NCBI GenBank assembly: GCA_001602455.1
Contig: CP012157.1
Location: forward strand, 2,351,733 to 2,415,732
Origin: Betaproteobacteria bacterium UKL13-2
Lineage (GTDB): Bacteria > Pseudomonadota > Gammaproteobacteria > Burkholderiales > Usitatibacteraceae
DNA length: 64,000 nt
Reading direction: 5' to 3'
Under the pieces are notes generated by a model. It saw only the letters and a list, made by a program, of their open reading frames with translations, made no database searches and was not told where the DNA came from. The position numbers were made by a program, and so were the translations under genes. Positions 1 to 7,777 of this stretch are shown one piece after another. The first letter of the stretch is position 1. Each line of letters begins with the position of its first letter.

Positions 1-1
1 C

Positions 2-448
2 CCTACCCTCATCGAAAAATTCGGTGGTCACGCCATGGCGGCGGGGCTGACAATTCGCGAATCCAACTTGGCAGCGTTTGCGCTGGCCTTTGAGCAGGTC
101 ACGCGCGAGCTCTTGACGCCAACGGACTTGCAAGAACGTATCGAGACCGACGGTAGCCTCGCGGCGGGTGAGCTCGATTTCGATTTTGTACAAGCGCTCG
201 AAGCCCAAGTGTGGGGACAAGGTTTTGTGACGCCGAGTTATGTAGGTCGTTTCAAACTCCTGGAACAACGGGTGGTCGGCGAAAAACACCTAAAGCTCAA
301 ACTCAGTCTGGGCGGCGAAACATTCGACGCGATGCGTTTTGGTTCGCCCGATGCGCTGCCCGCTTCGTTCGACGCGGTTTACAAGCCTTCGATCAATACC
401 TTTCGCGGCAATTCGGTGGTGCAACTGATGCTCGAACACGTCACTTGA
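2..448 (+). CDS. recJ: RecJ single-strand 5'-3' exonuclease, C-terminal part (5' end outside window)
   Basis: The reading frame is open from the window edge. It encodes the RecJ C-terminal region, including the DHHA1-type GGHAMAAGLTI stretch at the beginning and the OB-fold tail ending in YKPSINTFRGNSVVQLMLE. RecJ degrades single-stranded DNA 5' to 3' in recombination and mismatch repair. The last residues are HVT, whereas the recJ 3' remnant that sits directly before prfB ends in YVG. The present 3' end therefore appears to have been supplied by the inserted peptide locus, and the original tail displaced about 9 kb downstream. Only the C-terminal 148 codons are visible. The identity is firm; the chimeric tail is inference from the repeats. 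Confidence 0.9.
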   Translation, partial: PTLIEKFGGHAMAAGLTIRESNLAAFALAFEQVTRELLTPTDLQERIETDGSLAAGELDFDFVQALEAQVWGQGFVTPSYVGRFKLLEQRVVGEKHLKLKLSLGGETFDAMRFGSPDALPASFDAVYKPSINTFRGNSVVQLMLEHVT

Positions 449-627
449 TTGCTCGATCGATGCACTGCAAGCTTTTGGGCAGCACTACGTTGCTGGTTTT
501 TCGACCAGCCACTAGCTGCAATATTTCCCACGACCGAATCTGATAACTTCTGTGAAAAGCATCCCATCCTTGAAGGGATGCGAGAACAGCTCGGCTTACT
601 AATCAAGCAGCCGCACTTATTCGGCGC
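332..627 (+). repeat. recJ-tail direct repeat R0 (first of three)
   Basis: This 296-bp stretch holds the last ~115 bp of recJ plus ~180 bp of downstream DNA. It recurs at 5868-6163 with a constant offset of 5536 bp. The only cluster of differences I see is near 372-380: gcttcgttc here, gccagcttt in the other two copies, both coding Ala-Ser-Phe. Matching stops at 627/6163. It marks the left edge of the inserted RiPP locus. Confidence 0.9.
556..581 (-). terminator. Hairpin terminator for the ABC exporter operon
   Basis: GCATCCC (560-566) can pair with GGGATGC (575-581) around a short loop. Read on the minus strand the hairpin is followed by TTTT, as in an intrinsic terminator. It lies about 55 bp beyond the exporter stop codon. 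The same structure recurs at 6092-6117 in the second repeat. Confidence 0.5.
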
Positions 628-635
628 CTAGAATT

Positions 636-2732
636 TCAGTTTGGTGCGCTGCGCACTATCCTGACGCACTCGATGCCCCCCCTCGCCGCTAGGGACATTT
701 CAAAGGCCTTACCGTCACGAATATCGTAAATTCGATCTGCAAATTTCCATACCTCTGGCCGGTGCGAGCAAAGTATTAGCGTAATGCCCAATGTTCTGAG
801 GTTCGCCAATATTTGTGACTCACCTTCCACATCTAAACTCGATGTCGCTTCATCAAACACCAGCATTTTTGGGCGGCCGATCAACGCCCTTGCTAGCAAA
901 ATGCGCTGCCGTTGACCGCCAGATAAGCCAGTCATACCTTCGCCAACGCCGGTATTGAGCTGCATTGGCAACCCCTTTACAAAGCGGTCCAATCCAACAA
1001 TTTGCAGCGCTGTGTAAATTTCGTCATCACTGATGCCGTTAATACTGCCGCCACGAAACAGTAGAATATTTTCTCGAATCGAATCAGTAATGAGCCGATC
1101 CGTTTGCAGTACTGCGCCCAATTTTTTTATGCCAGGTACGACCGGCAAACCATCAATGAGCACTTGCCCATCGCATGGCATGGCGGCGCCACAAATCAAT
1201 TTAATGAGTGTCGTTTTGCCCGCACCAGATGGCCCTTTTACCACCACGCATTCGCCCGCCTTCGCTTGTAGTGACACATCACTAAGCACCCAAGTATCAA
1301 GCGTGCCATAGCGAAAGCTCACATTGTTCAGCCTCAAATCACCCCCAACAATTTCGCGTGTCGCTGTCTTTTTGCGCGGTGTTTCGGCCATCAATTCGGC
1401 GAGTTGCTCGCGCTGCGGTAGTAGCAACGCATGTTGTTGCCATAACTGAAATAGGCTACTCAGTGCGTTAGCAAACTGATCTTTGTATAAACCTGCGGCA
1501 ACAAAAACGCCAAGCGAGTAATTTTCTGTTTTCACAAAATAGCCTGCAAGGCAAACAAAAACCAATTGCTCAAATGTGGAAAGTAAGCTGCCCAGCGATG
1601 ATTGGGTTGCATTCAATTTCGCCCCTGCCAGTTGTACGTCTGCATAGGTGCGTACGCGCCTGCGTAGCGCAGCGCGGCCACGCCACAGGCCGCCGAAGCG
1701 CAGTAGCATCGGCAACTGGCTAATCACATCATAAAAAAAAGCACGCTGTTGCGTTTGCACCTGAATCGTTTTCGCGCTTTGCGACTGCATTGGCGCACGA
1801 AATGCCCAATCCAACCCGCTTGAAAGCAACATCCCGACCAAGCCCGGCACAATCAACCACGGCGAAATGTAAAACATCGCCGCAATGCCCACCAATCCCA
1901 TCAGCAGCGTTGAAAGAAGGCGGTGCATTATTTCGCTATAAAACTGCTGCAACGACAGGAGTGCTTGGTACTGCGTGAAGGCGTAGCCCTGTGCACGCGC
2001 TTGGAACCAATCGACCCCCTTGTTCGCGAGGCGATCAAAAATGTCGCCCGCCAAGGTCAAGCCCATGCGTTTGGCAATCATGCGGTTCCCGATCGCTGCC
2101 ACGACTGAAGACAACTGGCCAATCACAGAGATCAGCACAAATGCCACCGCAATCATGGAAAGCCCGGACAGCACATTGTTTGGCATCACCGCATCAATGG
2201 ACTTTTGCGTTAACAGCGGCAGTGCCAACATCATCGCCTGAGCCAACAGGCTTAACAGCAACACCTGCGCGCCAAGCTTAGTAAACACTTGGCGGCGCGC
2301 GATGGAAAAAAATGGCGCGGATGAGGGCTCAGCAGGCAAGATGCGCGCCGACACACCCGTGACTTCAATGCCCAGCGATACCGGGTCTAACTCAAAATGT
2401 TTATAGTGCAGCGTTTGCCAGCCGATAGCGGGGTCAAATACTTTGAATTTGTCGCCGCGACGTTTGGTCAGCGCAACATAATGCCCGCGATTGAGCAGGA
2501 TGACGCCGGGGCATGGGTACGCGGATGGGCGGCTGCGGTCAAACGCAATCGGGGCGGATATTGCGCCGACTTTCTGAAAGGCTGCTTGAAGCTGGCTGAT
2601 AGTTAGCCCACGTTCAGTAGAACCTACGAAGGCTTTGATGGTGTGAGGCGGAACTGGAACATTGTAGCGCGTGAGAAGAGTTGAAATGCAGACGTAGCCG
2701 CAATCGGAGATAACGAGTTGTGTCGTTGCCAA
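636..2732 (-). CDS. C39 peptidase-containing ABC exporter (bacteriocin/RiPP type)
   Basis: A 698-residue fused exporter that should cleave a leader at a double glycine and export the peptide core. The N-terminal C39 domain has the expected catalytic set: Q5, C11 (SDCGYVC), H84 (NRGHY) and D100 (FDP). A six-helix membrane domain follows (about 155-430). The ATPase has Walker A GPSGAGKTT at 500-508, signature LSGGQ at 603-607 and Walker B MLVFDEATSSLD near 625. The start is TTG; an in-frame TGA lies just upstream and no ATG/GTG is available, so the first residues are uncertain. It is last in the order maturase, precursor, Sel1-like protein, exporter. It is the only exporter present for two peptide units. 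The fold is clear; export of these particular peptides is inferred from context and from the GG in their leaders. Confidence 0.9.
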   Translation of the reverse strand: MATTQLVISDCGYVCISTLLTRYNVPVPPHTIKAFVGSTERGLTISQLQAAFQKVGAISAPIAFDRSRPSAYPCPGVILLNRGHYVALTKRRGDKFKVFDPAIGWQTLHYKHFELDPVSLGIEVTGVSARILPAEPSSAPFFSIARRQVFTKLGAQVLLLSLLAQAMMLALPLLTQKSIDAVMPNNVLSGLSMIAVAFVLISVIGQLSSVVAAIGNRMIAKRMGLTLAGDIFDRLANKGVDWFQARAQGYAFTQYQALLSLQQFYSEIMHRLLSTLLMGLVGIAAMFYISPWLIVPGLVGMLLSSGLDWAFRAPMQSQSAKTIQVQTQQRAFFYDVISQLPMLLRFGGLWRGRAALRRRVRTYADVQLAGAKLNATQSSLGSLLSTFEQLVFVCLAGYFVKTENYSLGVFVAAGLYKDQFANALSSLFQLWQQHALLLPQREQLAELMAETPRKKTATREIVGGDLRLNNVSFRYGTLDTWVLSDVSLQAKAGECVVVKGPSGAGKTTLIKLICGAAMPCDGQVLIDGLPVVPGIKKLGAVLQTDRLITDSIRENILLFRGGSINGISDDEIYTALQIVGLDRFVKGLPMQLNTGVGEGMTGLSGGQRQRILLARALIGRPKMLVFDEATSSLDVEGESQILANLRTLGITLILCSHRPEVWKFADRIYDIRDGKAFEMSLAARGGIECVRIVRSAPN

Positions 2733-2868
2733 TTTATAACGTAACCCTTCTAGCGTGCATCAACCGCGCCTAGGATGTATCTCTATAAAAAAAATTGCTT
2801 GTATTGAATACGGCCAAGGCATACAGAGTCGTTGAATGTTTTCACACATTAGATAGGGAATTGTGTAA

Positions 2869-3843
2869 TCACCTACATTCACTTCCATCATTTCGCTCAA
2901 ATAGATCATTCCGAAAATCCACGCCATCCTTTGGAACATTTCGAAATTTTGATGCAATTAATATTGCAAGTGATTCTGCATTCATTCTCTCTGCGACTGT
3001 TAATTTAGAAGACTCCAGATGATCTTCAATCTCCACAGCAAGTTGCTCTTTAAATTCAGAAGCTGCTATAGACTTTATGGCCATCAAGTAAGCAATCGAT
3101 TTGATAGGGTCCTTTGGTGCAAGCTGAGAGCCAAATTGAGGCGCACGATGAAAGCGAGATAGTATTAACGCAGCTTGGGGGTGACCTTGCTCAAGGGCCT
3201 GTTCAAGCATTGGAAAAGCATTCTGTCGGTATGCAACCCAGCCTTCAGCAGTATCAAGCGGCCTCGGCTCCGTTGGCGATAACAAACTCATACCTTGCGC
3301 AAATTTAACTGCCGAGTAGCCATCACCCGCGCTTGCAGCAGCAAAAACGTAACGCCACCCATCCGTTGTCGACTCCATTGGAAATCCCGCACATACACTT
3401 TTGTCCCGCGCAATTAGTCTCTCAAAGTTCTGATTTTGCCTAGCAGTTTGTGAGTATTTCGCATCATCTTTACTCATGGCGGCTAGGATTTCTATATTCT
3501 TTTTATGCGCTGCTACATACCCGTTATGCCACTTGCAACGAACTAACTCCAGCCCCAATCTACAAGACGCCTTTCTGTCACCCGCATCAGCCAATTTTTT
3601 TAAGTCATCAAAAGTTGTGAGTAGCGATTCCTTAACAGGTGGCAATGGTAACGGAATTACCGGCGGGCTTGATTGGGTTGTGTTTACATTTATTGGCGGC
3701 TTACTAGCAACAGCCACGGGAGGTTGATACGCAATTTGGTTTTCCTTTGCTTCAATACCCGTCTTATTTTCAAGCTGCCACCACAATATGCCTGCTCCCA
3801 AAATTAAAATGGCGATTGAGATACCAATCTTAATTTTTTTCAC
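2869..3843 (-). CDS. Membrane-anchored Sel1/TPR-like protein, RiPP unit A
   Basis: A 324-residue protein of unproven function. Residues 5-24 form one hydrophobic helix after MKKIKI, consistent with a signal anchor and periplasmic body. The body has Sel1-like helical repeats: LADAGDRKASCRLGLEL, AAASAGDGYSAVKFAQG and LEQGHPQAALILSRF. It starts with GTG 48 bp after the precursor gene and precedes the exporter. A homologue (6255-7256) occupies the same place in unit B. The two share layout and a common end (GVDF... acidic tail with a late Cys), but their sequences have diverged widely while the neighbouring maturases are identical. That suggests it is matched to its own peptide, as an immunity, scaffold or maturation partner; this is inference. 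Confidence 0.7.
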   Translation of the reverse strand: MKKIKIGISIAILILGAGILWWQLENKTGIEAKENQIAYQPPVAVASKPPINVNTTQSSPPVIPLPLPPVKESLLTTFDDLKKLADAGDRKASCRLGLELVRCKWHNGYVAAHKKNIEILAAMSKDDAKYSQTARQNQNFERLIARDKSVCAGFPMESTTDGWRYVFAAASAGDGYSAVKFAQGMSLLSPTEPRPLDTAEGWVAYRQNAFPMLEQALEQGHPQAALILSRFHRAPQFGSQLAPKDPIKSIAYLMAIKSIAASEFKEQLAVEIEDHLESSKLTVAERMNAESLAILIASKFRNVPKDGVDFRNDLFERNDGSECR

Positions 3844-3891
3844 GCTTGTGTCTTTTTAAGAGTTATTCAGCCTGCACTGGCAGTGATGGTG

Positions 3892-4269
3892 TTACACACA
3901 GCCATCGTTGTAGCCACACCTTGTCCCGCTATTTGGCGGGCATCCAATGTTACTGGATCCAGTACAGTCCTTTGAATTAACACATGAATTTGAGTTCACC
4001 GTTTCCCTACAACTTGTACCATTTGGACACGCTGTATAAACGTTAGATTCACCATTACAATTAATTGGGTTTGCTGAAATACAAAAAAAATCAGTGGCGC
4101 GGCCCGAGCACATGAAATCGTTAAGCCACGGATCTTGATATATGTCCCAGCCCCCAGCGCTCGGAATGATATTTAGGTTCTCAATTGCTGCTAGCTGCTC
4201 ATCGCCAATAGCAACCCTCCCGTCCTCACCGAGTACTATATGGTTCATATTAAGTTTTGTTGACATCAT
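3892..4269 (-). CDS. RiPP precursor peptide A (conserved leader, Cys-rich core)
   Basis: A 125-residue peptide (start at 4269, or more likely the second ATG at 4266, which is better spaced from AAGGAG). Residues 1-42 form a leader shared with precursor B, ending IIPSAGGW; the double glycine (39-40) suits C39 cleavage. The core contains a W-L-N tripeptide (48-50) and ten Cys: 54, 63, 71, 81, 87, 96, 102, 110, 118, 124. From residue 71 the Cys spacing alternates long (8-10) and short (6), with an Asn at +5 in long and +2 in most short intervals, for example CRETVNSNSC and CVNSKDC. It lies 33 bp after the radical SAM gene. I do not recognise a named RiPP class. Precursor identity is inferred from size, leader and neighbours. 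Confidence 0.8.
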   Translation of the reverse strand: MMSTKLNMNHIVLGEDGRVAIGDEQLAAIENLNIIPSAGGWDIYQDPWLNDFMCSGRATDFFCISANPINCNGESNVYTACPNGTSCRETVNSNSCVNSKDCTGSSNIGCPPNSGTRCGYNDGCV

Positions 4270-4302
4270 CTTCTCCTTTAGATTCGTTAACTGAATTTTG
4301 GG

Positions 4303-5544
4303 TTAAATGCTTTTTCCAACAAATGCTACCTTGTGGGTTTTGATTTCTTTTGCAATTCCACCGATCGGACAACCGGCTCTAGCTTCATCCAAATCTTCAA
4401 TTCCGTTAAACCACGAATTTAATCGAGCCTTATCGAGACTAAGTTTTCCGTCAGGCAAGAGAACCCCGATGTCATTTCGGTCATCATAGAACGCAACGGT
4501 ACACTTTCCTATACGTCCATTTGAACGAATCAACAATGAGTTGGGCTTGCCCGCGTAACAAATGTAAGGCTCTCCTACGACTTGCTCGCTTGCTCGCTGG
4601 CTGCCTGCCGATTCACCACTGTTTTTAGCTTTGACCAGAACTGGGATGCTGGCGGTGGTGTCCGAGACTATGTTCGGCGGCGAGCTGTTTGCTAAATTTC
4701 CGCGTAGCGCCCGTAGTGCTTGGTGATAGCTGGCGCGCAGCGGTGCCTCAATCTCTATTAGTTCAAGATAGGAGACAGGGTTTTCAATGGTCTTGCCACC
4801 ATCGCCGCCCATGTCGCGAAGGTGCTGAAAGTCCAGATAAAACCGCTTGTCTCCCTGAAATGCCAGCGCAAATTCGCGCATCAGTATTTCCAGATTTTCA
4901 ATATTGTCGCGGCGCACATGGATGCGCACACAAACCTCAAACTTAAGATCAAGCGCTTTTAAGCCCAGCAGATTATTCCAAATGACATCGAACGTGCCGC
5001 GTCCATCTGCACGCTGGCGAAGTACGTCGTGCGCTTCTTTCCAGCCATCAAGTGTAATCTGAAAGAAGTCTTGGTTTAGCGAAATCAGTTCGCGCGCGAG
5101 CGCTTGGTCAAGCACATAGGCGTTAGTCGTCAGGCCACCTTGAAATTTCACGCCATGCTCGTCGCACTTTTGCTTGGCATAGCGTGAGAGCCGCAGCACC
5201 ACATCTTTTGCCACCAGCGGCTCACCGCCGAACCACGAAAACTTAAGCAACTCCAAGCCTTCCATGCGCTTGTCGATAAATAGCTCAATGGCGCGCTGTG
5301 TTTCTTCACTCATCTTGCCGAGCTCAAAATCCTCATAGCAGTAGGTGCAACGAAAATTGCACTTCTCCGTTGGCAGCAGGATGAGCTCTTGAATACGCGG
5401 TGAAATCGCTTCTGCGATTTGGCGGCGGGTGAAGCCGTTTGGGAGCGTGACGGGCAGGCCGTCAGGTGCTAACTCTTCGGGGGGGGCGGCACTACCCAAC
5501 GAGGCGGCGCTGTTTGGTTCGTCTATCGCAAGCTCATCGTTCAT
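4303..5544 (-). CDS. Radical SAM/SPASM-like peptide maturase, copy A
   Basis: A 413-residue radical SAM enzyme. The [4Fe-4S]-binding CX3CX2C motif is KCNFRCTYCY with C62, C66 and C69. It is followed by the SAM-binding GGE-like stretch FSWFGGEPLV. The C-terminus has a reduced SPASM-type region with C329, C348 and C392 (ICYAGKPNS, IGKCTV, AGCPIGG). Such enzymes install cyclophane, thioether or epimer modifications on peptide precursors; which one cannot be told here. It heads the operon, unusually upstream of its precursor gene. The translated copy at 7778-9019 is identical in all 413 residues. The Shine-Dalgarno AGGAAC lies just upstream of the ATG. Confidence 0.92.
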   Translation of the reverse strand: MNDELAIDEPNSAASLGSAAPPEELAPDGLPVTLPNGFTRRQIAEAISPRIQELILLPTEKCNFRCTYCYEDFELGKMSEETQRAIELFIDKRMEGLELLKFSWFGGEPLVAKDVVLRLSRYAKQKCDEHGVKFQGGLTTNAYVLDQALARELISLNQDFFQITLDGWKEAHDVLRQRADGRGTFDVIWNNLLGLKALDLKFEVCVRIHVRRDNIENLEILMREFALAFQGDKRFYLDFQHLRDMGGDGGKTIENPVSYLELIEIEAPLRASYHQALRALRGNLANSSPPNIVSDTTASIPVLVKAKNSGESAGSQRASEQVVGEPYICYAGKPNSLLIRSNGRIGKCTVAFYDDRNDIGVLLPDGKLSLDKARLNSWFNGIEDLDEARAGCPIGGIAKEIKTHKVAFVGKSI

Positions 5545-5632
5545 GGTTTAGTTCCTGTATCGCCGGAGCAGGCCGCAAGATTACTCGCAAGATAACAATG
5601 GATATAGATAAATAACATCGTGCTAATTGCGA

Positions 5633-5661
5633 AAGTTATCTCTTCAAAATTGATTTGTCAA
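5633..5661 (-). promoter_or_regulatory. Sigma70-type promoter of RiPP unit A
   Basis: On the minus strand TTGACA (5661-5656) is followed after 17 nt by TAACTT (5638-5633). It lies about 90-120 bp upstream of the maturase ATG. The -35 is a perfect consensus and the surrounding DNA is AT-rich. The same promoter is duplicated at 9108-9136. Confidence 0.65.
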
Positions 5662-5824
5662 CAGCGTATCGAAAATTTGTTTTCGGGACGTCTTGAACCC
5701 AAAGACGCGTCAGCCGATTAGGACGCAAGGCAAGATATTGCCGATCCGTGTGAGATCGCTCGCGCAACTGGCAAGTGTCTACATGGGGTCTACGCGAGGC
5801 AGACTGGGTTATCCCTTATAGATG

Positions 5825-5865
5825 TTCGGAAAGATTCAATAGCGTTTCGGAAAGATTCAATAGCG
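5825..5865 (+). repeat. Two tandem 20-bp repeats next to recJ tail
   Basis: The sequence ttcggaaagattcaatagcg occurs at 5825-5844 and again at 5846-5865, directly before the recJ-tail fragment R1. The pair is also present before R2. This position at the cassette edge would suit a recombinase or regulator site, but no function is shown. Confidence 0.8.
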
Positions 5866-5867
5866 CA

Positions 5868-6163
5868 ATGCGTTTTGGTTCGCCCGATGCGCTGCCCGCC
5901 AGCTTTGACGCGGTTTACAAGCCTTCGATCAATACCTTTCGCGGCAATTCGGTGGTGCAACTGATGCTCGAACACGTCACTTGATTGCTCGATCGATGCA
6001 CTGCAAGCTTTTGGGCAGCACTACGTTGCTGGTTTTTCGACCAGCCACTAGCTGCAATATTTCCCACGACCGAATCTGATAACTTCTGTGAAAAGCATCC
6101 CATCCTTGAAGGGATGCGAGAACAGCTCGGCTTACTAATCAAGCAGCCGCACTTATTCGGCGC
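5868..6163 (+). repeat. recJ: recJ-tail direct repeat R1 (between the two RiPP units)
   Basis: A displaced, non-functional copy of the recJ 3' end (coding ...VVQLMLEHVT then stop at about 5984) plus ~180 bp of flank, matching 332-627. It carries the gccagcttt variant also found in R2. It separates unit A from unit B and includes the hairpin terminator at its far side. Confidence 0.9.
6092..6117 (-). terminator. Hairpin terminator, RiPP unit B (copy of 556-581)
   Basis: Same GCATCCC/GGGATGC hairpin with TTTT on the minus strand. It lies about 140 bp beyond the stop of the unit B Sel1-like gene and would end unit B transcription before unit A. Confidence 0.5.
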
Positions 6164-6254
6164 GTAGAACATCTGTACCATATTGGATTACGTCGGGTAT
6201 TGTTCCAAGGCATGTCGGAAGTCGCCGGAATGAACAAACCAGAGGCTGGTAAGC

Positions 6255-7256
6255 TTATTCTTCGCAATGCGCCCCGGTTTCACCAGCAAACGTACCCTTG
6301 GAAAAATCCACACCCTCAGCCGGGTAGATCATTTTTGCGACTAGAACACCTGCGATTACCCTTGCCGTTTCAAGTTGCGTCGAAGAAAGGCCACTTTGAC
6401 CTATTGCAGCATCAATTTTGTATTGAACAACATCTCTGTAGCTGGCTGACGATATTTGCTTTAGCGCGTACAAGTGCGCAATTGCTTGAACCGCGTCCTT
6501 CGGAAGTAGCTGCTCACCAAATGTAGGCTTCAAATATGCATTGGCAGCAATTTCCAACGCTTCCGGTCGACCGCTGTTTATTGCCCTGCTTAAGAGATGT
6601 CCAAAATTCTCAGCAAATCTCGACCACTCATCTTTATTTGCAAGAGGGCCTGCATCCCAATCGAGCCCGATACCATTTAGATATCTAACAGTGGCCGCTT
6701 CTTGTCCCGCGCTAGCCGCTTGGAACAAATACCTATTGCTGCCGCTGAGTTCTTCTTGTGCTAACCCTTCGCAAATTGATTCGAGTTTGGAAACGGACGT
6801 CTTCACCCTTGCCAGCATGCGCTGGAAGCCCTGTAGTTTTGGCGAATCTGGCGGCTGGCTCGCAATGCTGACGCGCATTTCTTCCGCAATAGCCTTGTCC
6901 TTAAAGTATAACGAGCAGCGGTCGAGTTCAAATCCCAGCCTACATGCGGCGCGTGAGTTACCATCGCTTGCTTGTTTCTTTAAAGCTACAAGTATTTGTA
7001 CCACGGACAAATTGAGTGGTGGTAGTTGCTGTGCACTCGTATCGCTGACGGTCGCTTTTGCTGACGCCAATTGTCCTGCATTTTGGGCCGCCACCGATGC
7101 TTGTGCAACATGACCGCCGACAGCTAGCTTGCTCGAACCGCTTACCACTTTGGCATGCTCGACTTTCTCCTCGTCTCGCTGCTGCGTAAGCACAACCACA
7201 AATCCGACAATACCCAACACCGCGATGCAGCCAACCATGAATGCGGACTTATTCAT
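6255..7256 (-). CDS. Membrane-anchored Sel1/TPR-like protein, RiPP unit B
   Basis: About 333 residues from the ATG at 7256 (MNKSAFMVGC...); a GTG five codons upstream (7271) is an alternative. An N-terminal membrane helix (VGCIAVLGIVGFVVVL) is followed by an Ala/Ser/Gln-rich linker and then Sel1-like helices: KKQASDGNSRAACRLGFEL, FQAASAGQEAATVRYLNG, INSGRPEALEIAANAY and LLPKDAVQAIAHLYALK. It aligns by layout with the unit A protein but the sequence is strongly diverged. It is the last gene of unit B, which has no exporter of its own. Function unknown; a partner or immunity role for peptide B is inferred from co-variation with the core. Confidence 0.7.
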   Translation of the reverse strand: MNKSAFMVGCIAVLGIVGFVVVLTQQRDEEKVEHAKVVSGSSKLAVGGHVAQASVAAQNAGQLASAKATVSDTSAQQLPPLNLSVVQILVALKKQASDGNSRAACRLGFELDRCSLYFKDKAIAEEMRVSIASQPPDSPKLQGFQRMLARVKTSVSKLESICEGLAQEELSGSNRYLFQAASAGQEAATVRYLNGIGLDWDAGPLANKDEWSRFAENFGHLLSRAINSGRPEALEIAANAYLKPTFGEQLLPKDAVQAIAHLYALKQISSASYRDVVQYKIDAAIGQSGLSSTQLETARVIAGVLVAKMIYPAEGVDFSKGTFAGETGAHCEE

Positions 7257-7384
7257 ATGGCATTCGCTCACTCCGATCGGCGAATCGCTTGCTGGGCCGC
7301 TTTATTCCCGGCGTTTGAACTTTAGTCATCCAAGCCCCATCCTTCACTCTGCACTAGGCTTCTGTGTTCCGCGCCAATTCGCGA

Positions 7385-7744
7385 CTACGGGTTGCCGGAG
7401 CCGGAACATCCTGATGCATATGTATTCGTGCACGTTGTTGCGTTGGTCGTACCTTGGCATGAAACGCCGTTGTCACACTGCCTATTTTTTGTATCCCCGC
7501 ACATCCAATCATTCCCGCATCTTGTATTCACTGTACCTTTACAATTGTATTCGTTAAGCGTGGCTCCAAATGCTGAAATGAAAAAGAAGTCGTTAAGCCG
7601 CTGATCTAGATCATATACATCCCAGCCCCCAGCGCTCGGAATGATATATAGGTTCTCAATTGCTGCTAGCTGCTCATCGCCAATAGCAACCCTCCCGTCC
7701 TCACCGAGTACTATATGGTTCATATTAAGTTTTGTTGACATCAT
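7385..7744 (-). CDS. RiPP precursor peptide B (same leader, different Cys-rich core)
   Basis: 119 residues. The first 42 match precursor A except Y33 for N33, including the ...IIPSAGGW junction and GG at 39-40. The core is new: YDLDQRLNDFFF, then seven Cys at 68, 76, 82, 90, 96, 105 and 113. Cys spacing is 8, 6, 8, 6, 9, 8, with Asn at +5 of the long and +2 of the short intervals (CKGTVNTRC, CGNDWMC, CGDTKNRQC, CDNGVSC). So the rule seen in core A is kept while the residues between are changed. It starts behind the same AAGGAG site as A. The 112 bp between its stop and the Sel1-like start shows no other gene. Confidence 0.8.
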   Translation of the reverse strand: MMSTKLNMNHIVLGEDGRVAIGDEQLAAIENLYIIPSAGGWDVYDLDQRLNDFFFISAFGATLNEYNCKGTVNTRCGNDWMCGDTKNRQCDNGVSCQGTTNATTCTNTYASGCSGSGNP

Positions 7745-7777
7745 CTTCTCCTTTAGATTCGTTAACTGAATTTTGGG

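Larger units (their letters stand above)
4145..5972. repeat. Large direct repeat, copy 1 (leader + maturase + promoter + recJ tail)
   Basis: This 1828-bp segment recurs at 7620-9447 with constant offset 3475 bp. I saw one mismatch, at 4173/7648, changing leader residue 33 from Asn to Tyr. The repeat begins exactly at the end of the leader codons and stops inside the recJ tail. The flanks, which hold the peptide core and Sel1-like gene on one side, are unrelated at nucleotide level. Such identity implies recent duplication or ongoing gene conversion. Confidence 0.95.

Noticed and set aside
5775-5984. 69-codon frame joining the cassette leader to the recJ tail (also 9250-9459)
   Set aside because: It is open and in frame with RecJ codons, but has no ribosome binding site and is best explained as leftover recJ sequence.
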